Source: Gordonia spumicola
Lineage (GTDB): Bacteria > Actinomycetota > Actinomycetes > Mycobacteriales > Mycobacteriaceae
Length of the DNA stretch: 64,000 bases
Assembly (NCBI RefSeq): GCF_009932475.1
Contig: NZ_BJOV01000005.1
Location: forward strand, 1,488,001-1,552,000
Direction of reading: 5' to 3'
In this document: one piece after another, positions 59,556-64,000 of the stretch
Position numbering within the stretch: the stretch's first letter is position 1
Layout of the letters: each line of letters begins with the position of its first letter
Made by a program: the position numbers and the translations under genes
Notes under the pieces: model-generated
Seen by the model: the letters and a program-made list of their open reading frames with translations, nothing else
Databases searched by the model: none
What the model was told of the DNA's origin: nothing

Positions 59556-60614
59556 TCACATCGCAGCGAGCACCGCGGCGGTGAAAGCGGACGTCGACGC
59601 GCTACCGCCGAGGTCTGCGGTGGCGACACCGTCGGCGAGCACGTGCGCGACGGCGCCGTCGATGGAGTCGGCGGCCGCCGTCAGCGATTCGGAGCCCGAT
59701 CGCTCGCCCTCCCAGCGCAGCAGCATAGACACCGATCCGATCGTCGCCACCGGATTCGCGACATCGCGGCCGGCGATGTCGGGTGCGGCGCCGTGGACGG
59801 CCTGTGCCATCGCACGGTCGGCCGACGAGTTCAACGATGCCGCGAGGCCGAGCGACCCCGACAGTTCGGCAGCGAGGTCGGACAGGATGTCGCCGAACAG
59901 GTTCTCGGTGACGACCACGTCGAAGTCGGCGGGACGTCGCACCAGCAGGGCGGCCATCGCGTCGACGTGTTCGGTGTCGACCGTGACGTCGGGATACCGC
60001 GTCGCGACCTGCAGGCAGACGTCACGGAACAGGCCCGTCGTCAGCCGCAGCACATTGGCCTTGTGCACCACGGTGACATGACCGCGACGGCGACGCGCCG
60101 CTTCGAATGCTTCGACGGCGATCCGTTCCGTCGCCGCCCTGGTGATCAGGCCGACCGACAGAGCGACGTCGGGTGTCGGCATGAACTCGCCCGATCCGAC
60201 GGCCATGTTGCGGTCCGCGTAGAGGCCCTCGCTGTTCTCGCGGACGATGAGCAGATCGATGTCGGCCGCGGTGGCGTGGACGCCCGGGATCGCCCGTGCC
60301 GGACGGAGATTGGCGAACAGATCGAACTGTTTGCGCATCACCGCTCCGGGTGCGGGGTGACGGAAGGCCGGTGGGTACGACGCGCTGTCGTGCGGTCCGA
60401 CCAACCACAGATCGATGTCGGCGAGCGCGTCCAATGTCGACTCCGGCACCGGAGCGCCGTGCGATTCGATCGCGGACGCGCCGAACGGAACGTCGACGGT
60501 CTCGAGCGTCACCCCGTGCGAGTCGAGCGCGCGGCGTGCGACCTCGACGGCCGCGGGCACCACTTCGGGCCCGATCCCGTCACCGGGCAGGACTGCGAGT
60601 CGTACGGATGTCAT
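59556..60614 (-). CDS. Isocitrate/isopropylmalate dehydrogenase family protein
   Basis: 352 residues of the beta-decarboxylating dehydrogenase family: LAVLPGDGIGPEVV, LLIVRENSEGLYADRN, VVHKANVLRLTTGLFRDV, VDAMAALLVRRP, VVTENLFGDILSDLAAEL. The REN-SEG-LYA loop differs from leuB (usually RELTGGIYF) and is nearer to isocitrate, homoisocitrate or tartrate dehydrogenases, so the substrate is left open. ATG 60614. It lies 32 nt after the kinase gene in the same direction. Confidence 0.9.
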   Translation of the reverse strand: MTSVRLAVLPGDGIGPEVVPAAVEVARRALDSHGVTLETVDVPFGASAIESHGAPVPESTLDALADIDLWLVGPHDSASYPPAFRHPAPGAVMRKQFDLFANLRPARAIPGVHATAADIDLLIVRENSEGLYADRNMAVGSGEFMPTPDVALSVGLITRAATERIAVEAFEAARRRRGHVTVVHKANVLRLTTGLFRDVCLQVATRYPDVTVDTEHVDAMAALLVRRPADFDVVVTENLFGDILSDLAAELSGSLGLAASLNSSADRAMAQAVHGAAPDIAGRDVANPVATIGSVSMLLRWEGERSGSESLTAAADSIDGAVAHVLADGVATADLGGSASTSAFTAAVLAAM

Positions 60615-60646
60615 CGGTCGATTCTCCTAGTCTTGCAACACCGTTG

Positions 60647-62089
60647 TCAGCCGACACGACGTTGGACGTAGCAGGCGTCGGCGGCGAAGTTCGAGCACAC
60701 CCGCTGCGCCTCTGCGAGCGAATTCGTCGGACGGACCACGGCGTAGTTCGAGTCGAGCCCGACGAGGGAACCGTCGACGATCACGGACCCGTAGTGCTGC
60801 CCCGCCCGCTCCTGCGCATTGCCGAGCTGATTGAACGCACCGAACTGCGCGAAGTACTGGGCGTCGTTCACCGACGGCGGCGGAGGCACGTAGCCCGGCG
60901 CCGACGGGTCGCCGCTCACCTCGATGTCCGGGGTCGGCGCCGGATACGTACGGACCGTGCTCGACGCCGTGTACGTCGTCGTCTCCGACGACAGTTCCGG
61001 CTCGGCGGTCACCTCGGTCGTGGTCGACACGTCGTCGACCGGAGTCTGAGCGACCGTCGTGGGACTGTTCCCTCGGTCGTCACTGAACAGCTTCGTCCCG
61101 ACCACGGCAGCGCCCACGAGCAGAACCACAGTCAGCAACCCGAGCGCGATCGGCAACGCGCGCGACGGGCGCCCCGGCCGCGTGTAGTGGGGCTGCATCG
61201 GCGGATAGGTCGGCGACGGATGTCCGACGACGGTCGGCGGCATCTCGACGGTGCGAACGCTGCGTTGTTCGAGGACACGTCGCGCGTCGGCGACCATCTC
61301 CCCCGCCGTCTCGTACCGGTGACGCGGATCGGCGGCGAGTCCGCGCGCGACGACGGCGTCGATCGCGACCGGCAGTCCCGGAGTCGACAGGCTCGGCCGG
61401 GGTGGAGGCGACGTCAGCATCGCCTTGATCGCCGCACTGATCGACGGCGCCGGATAGGGCACGGCGCCCGTCAAGCACTCGACGAGAACGCAGGCCAACG
61501 CGTAGACGTCACTCGCAGGGGTGGCGGGCTGACCGTCGAACAATTCGGGAGCCATGTAGGCGATCGACCCGATCGCGCCACCGGTCTGAGTGAGGCGCGT
61601 GTCTCCCGCCGCGTTCGCGATGCCGAAATCGACGAGGTAGGCGAAGTCCTTCGAACCGACGAGGACGTTCTCCGGCTTCACGTCACGGTGGATCAACCGG
61701 TCGCGGTGCGCCGCGTCGAGCGCGGACGCGACCTGCTCCACGAGAGTCACCGCACGAGTCGGGGCCAGGCGACGCTCACGGGTCAACAGCGCCCGCAGGT
61801 CCTCGCCCTCGACGAGCCGCATGTCGATGAACAGCACGCCGTCGATCTCGCCCCAGTCGTGGATGGGCACCACGTGCGGTTCGCCCAGCCGAGCCGCCGT
61901 GCGGGATTCCCGGCGGAACCGCTCGCGATACACCGGATCGTCGGCATACATCGTGTGCAGCAGCTTCAGCGCGACGACACGCTCCTTGACCGTGTCGTAC
62001 GCGCGATACACCTCGCCCATGCCACCCCGGCCGAGCAGCGCATCGACACGGTACCGGCCGAACTGCGAATTGACCCTGCTCACGGACAT
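60647..62089 (-). CDS. Transmembrane Ser/Thr protein kinase with SPOR-like outer domain
   Basis: 480 residues. The kinase domain (about 12-270) is complete: GRGGMGEV, Lys42, HRD Asp136, DFG Asp154, activation loop TRLTQTGGAIGSIAYMAPE. A membrane span (about 311-331) and a Thr-rich linker follow. The last 75 residues (YFAQFGAFNQLGNAQERAGQHYGS...RVCSNFAADACYVQ) have a SPOR-like pattern with two cysteines and match the C-terminus of the neighbouring small membrane protein. A peptidoglycan-linked signal is a possible input, by analogy to SPOR domains. ATG 62089 lies 13 nt after that neighbour's stop. Confidence 0.92.
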   Translation of the reverse strand: MSVSRVNSQFGRYRVDALLGRGGMGEVYRAYDTVKERVVALKLLHTMYADDPVYRERFRRESRTAARLGEPHVVPIHDWGEIDGVLFIDMRLVEGEDLRALLTRERRLAPTRAVTLVEQVASALDAAHRDRLIHRDVKPENVLVGSKDFAYLVDFGIANAAGDTRLTQTGGAIGSIAYMAPELFDGQPATPASDVYALACVLVECLTGAVPYPAPSISAAIKAMLTSPPPRPSLSTPGLPVAIDAVVARGLAADPRHRYETAGEMVADARRVLEQRSVRTVEMPPTVVGHPSPTYPPMQPHYTRPGRPSRALPIALGLLTVVLLVGAAVVGTKLFSDDRGNSPTTVAQTPVDDVSTTTEVTAEPELSSETTTYTASSTVRTYPAPTPDIEVSGDPSAPGYVPPPPSVNDAQYFAQFGAFNQLGNAQERAGQHYGSVIVDGSLVGLDSNYAVVRPTNSLAEAQRVCSNFAADACYVQRRVG

Positions 62090-62102
62090 GTCTGCGACCA
62101 GG

Positions 62103-62597
62103 TCATTCGGCGTTCTTCACGACGCATGAACCGTCCGAAAACTGTGCGCAGACACTCGCGGCCTCACTGTAGGACGACGCGGGCCGGACCACGACCCATC
62201 TCGAGGACGATCCGACCGACGATCCGGACGTGATCACCGAGTTGTAGTGCTGGTCGCGCATGGCGACCGCATTCTCGTAGCTGTCGAACGCACCGAACTG
62301 CGCGTAGTAGGGCGCAGAGCCGCTGTCAGGCGCGGCAATCGTGGTGCGCGGAGTCTGCGTGACGGTCACCGGAGGTTGCACAGTCTGAGTGACGGTCTGC
62401 GGCGGAGTGACGGTGACCGTGCTCGTCCGTTGCGGCGCTTGTCGCAGGGTTGTCGTCGGGACAGACGAGGCTTCGTCGGCCGCGGAGGTGCTCGGCTTAT
62501 CAGTCATCACCAGCCATGCGACGATGCCAAGCACGCCGACGAGCACAACGATCACGCCGACGATCGCGGGGAGCACCCAATCTCGACGTGTGTTCAT
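62103..62597 (-). CDS. Small membrane protein sharing the kinase's SPOR-like domain
   Basis: 164 residues. One membrane span (about 9-30), a Thr/Pro/Gln linker with TVTVTPPQTVTQTVQPPVTVTQ repeats, and a C-terminal domain (YYAQFGAFDSYENAVAMRDQHYNSVIT...SVCAQFSDGSCVV) that aligns with the end of the next gene's kinase, including both cysteines. It has no kinase domain. Its ATG shares a base with the polA stop, so it is coupled to polA. It could compete with or scaffold the kinase at the cell surface. Confidence 0.8.
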   Translation of the reverse strand: MNTRRDWVLPAIVGVIVVLVGVLGIVAWLVMTDKPSTSAADEASSVPTTTLRQAPQRTSTVTVTPPQTVTQTVQPPVTVTQTPRTTIAAPDSGSAPYYAQFGAFDSYENAVAMRDQHYNSVITSGSSVGSSSRWVVVRPASSYSEAASVCAQFSDGSCVVKNAE

Positions 62598-64000
62598 CAG
62601 TGCGCGGCCTGATCCCAGGTTCGACCGAAGCCGACCGACACCTCGAGCGGGACGGACAGCTCGATGGCGCCGCCCATCTCCTCGCGGACCAGCGCCTCGA
62701 CGGCGTCTCGCTCGTCGGCGGCGACGTCGAGCACCAGTTCGTCGTGCACTTGAAGGAGCATGCGCGAGCGGTGGCCCTCGGCGGTCAGGCGACGCTGGAC
62801 GTTGATCATCGCGACCTTGATGATGTCGGCGGCGGTGCCCTGGATCGGCGCGTTCAACGCCATGCGCTCGGCGGACTGCCTGCGCTGGAAGTTGTCTGAG
62901 TTCAAGTCGGGAAGGTACCGGCGGCGGCCGAACAGGGTGGCCGTGTACTCGTTCCGACGTGCCTCGACGACCACGTTGTGCAGATAGTCGCGCACTCCAC
63001 CGAACCGGTCGAAGTACTGCTCCATCTGCTGTTTGGCCTCTTCTCGACCGATCCCGAGCTGGGCGGCGAGACCGAACGCGCTCAACCCGTAGGCCAGACC
63101 GTACGACATCGCCTTCACCCGCGAGCGCATCTGGGCGTCCACCTGATCGACGGGTACCCCGAACGCGCGCGACCCGACGAAGTTGTGCAGGTCCTCCCCC
63201 GAGCGGAAGGCCTCGATGAGCCCTTCGTCCTCGGACAGGTGCGCCATGATGCGCATCTCGATCTGCGAGTAGTCGGCCGTCATCAACGAATCGAACTCGG
63301 GAGCCACGACAAAACCGCCGCGGATCTGCCTGCCGGCGTCGGTCCGGACCGGGATGTTCTGCAGGTTCGGATCGGTCGACGAGAGACGCCCGGTGGCCGC
63401 GACGGTCTGGTTGAACGTCGTGTGGATACGGCCGTCGTCGGCGACGGATTTCAGCAGACCGTCCACGGTCACCTTGAGGCGTGTCGCGTCGCGGTGCTCG
63501 AGCAGGAACTTCAGGAACGGGTGCTCGGTCTTCTCGTACAGTGACGCGAGCGCGTCGGCGTCGGTCGTGTAGCCGGTCTTCGTCTTCTTCGTCTTCGGCA
63601 TGTCGAGCTTGTCGAAGAGGATCGCCTGCAGCTGCTTCGGCGAGCCGAGATTCACCTGTTCGCCGATCACCTCGTACGCCGACTCCGCGGCGTCGCGGAC
63701 GCGCTGGGCGAACTCGGACTGCAGGTCGGTGAAGTGGTCGGTGTCGACCCCGATGCCGACCGCCTCCAGTTCCGCGAGGACGAACGCGAGCGGCAGCTCC
63801 ATCTCGGTGAGGAGCGCCGTCGAGTCGATGCGTTCGAGTTCGGTGTCGAGGGCGTCGGCCAGTTCGGCGACGGCGCGGGCCGAGAGCATCAGGTTCTCGG
63901 CCGCGCGGGCCGCGTCCGCGTCGTCGTCGAGCAGCGACAGCTGTCCACCGTCGTCGACGGCGTCGTCGGCACGCAGCTCGCGGCGCAGGTAGCGGAGGGC
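62597..64000 (-). CDS. polA: DNA polymerase I, C-terminal part (5' end outside window)
   Basis: The last 467 residues are visible. They cover part of the exonuclease-like region and the full polymerase domain: motif A DYSQIEMRIMAHLS, motif B RSRVKAMSYGLAYGLSAFGLA, motif C LLQVHDELVLD, ending FGRTWDQAAH. It fills gaps in repair and replaces RNA primers. The frame stays open to the window edge (ALRYLRRELRADD...), so the gene continues outside. In order polA, small membrane protein, kinase, dehydrogenase on the minus strand. Confidence 0.98.
   Translation of the reverse strand, partial: ALRYLRRELRADDAVDDGGQLSLLDDDADAARAAENLMLSARAVAELADALDTELERIDSTALLTEMELPLAFVLAELEAVGIGVDTDHFTDLQSEFAQRVRDAAESAYEVIGEQVNLGSPKQLQAILFDKLDMPKTKKTKTGYTTDADALASLYEKTEHPFLKFLLEHRDATRLKVTVDGLLKSVADDGRIHTTFNQTVAATGRLSSTDPNLQNIPVRTDAGRQIRGGFVVAPEFDSLMTADYSQIEMRIMAHLSEDEGLIEAFRSGEDLHNFVGSRAFGVPVDQVDAQMRSRVKAMSYGLAYGLSAFGLAAQLGIGREEAKQQMEQYFDRFGGVRDYLHNVVVEARRNEYTATLFGRRRYLPDLNSDNFQRRQSAERMALNAPIQGTAADIIKVAMINVQRRLTAEGHRSRMLLQVHDELVLDVAADERDAVEALVREEMGGAIELSVPLEVSVGFGRTWDQAAH

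Overview
The window is high-GC DNA densely packed with genes. It looks like a chromosome segment of a mycolic-acid actinomycete (order Mycobacteriales). Gordonia or a close relative is the best guess, but that is an inference: there is no rRNA gene to test it. Supporting signs are the actinobacterial versions of UvrA, RpsA and HelD, GTG starts, many TANNNT -10 boxes placed 6-7 nt before a start codon (leaderless mRNAs), IdeR-type iron boxes, and a gene order that from memory matches the Mycobacterium tuberculosis block polA-rpsA-coaE-uvrB-usp-MBL hydrolase-uvrA-infC-rpmI-rplT-tsnR-pheS-pheT. Here that block runs backwards and is interrupted by accessory modules.

Layout. 1-3900: pheS-pheT and the start of a membrane protein (minus). 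4050-8690: two tandem paralogous Ser/Thr kinases with cysteine-pinned RCC1-like propellers outside the cell (plus). 9075-13108: an IdeR-controlled siderophore ABC importer (minus). 13122-15194: infC-rpmI-rplT-tsnR (minus), with infC starting at ATC. 15459-18457: a DUF1844 protein, a kinase with a cyclophilin-like sensor, a RibD/DHFR-like reductase and a small protein (plus). 18459-31187: secreted lipase, PrmC-like methyltransferase, uvrA, MBL hydrolase, TetR, VOC protein, DoxX protein, HelD, universal stress protein and uvrB. 31301-39378: Rieske lipoprotein, a frameshifted VOC gene, DUF402, twin eight-cysteine membrane proteins, an SNF2/SWIM pair, a frameshifted propeller protein and coaE. 39463-50129: a catabolic island with a meta-cleavage lower pathway (hydratase, acylating aldehyde dehydrogenase, aldolase) divergent from an IclR regulator, then an operon of acyl-CoA synthetase, DUF3556 membrane protein, FAD oxidoreductase, PucR-type regulator and SDR. 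50238-58495: glutamate decarboxylase, VanZ-RDD membrane protein, rpsA, a 2H phosphoesterase, a methyltransferase and a polar amino-acid ABC importer. 58608-64000: an AbiEi/DUF559 protein, an isocitrate/isopropylmalate-type dehydrogenase, a fourth Ser/Thr kinase, a small membrane protein sharing that kinase's outer domain, and the 3' part of polA.

The most distinctive theme is signalling. Four transmembrane Ser/Thr kinases with three kinds of extracytoplasmic domain (a disulfide-pinned seven-blade RCC1 propeller twice, a degenerate cyclophilin, and a SPOR-like fold) sit among core translation and repair genes. The second theme is the uncharacterised five-gene operon at 43256-50129. Two genes carry apparent frameshifts that could be real or sequence errors. 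A 19-nt hairpin sequence occurs both after the iron-binding protein gene and around the start codon of the rRNA methyltransferase gene. No CRISPR array, insertion sequence, prophage, tRNA or rRNA gene was recognised. All domain calls come from reading motifs, not from database searches.
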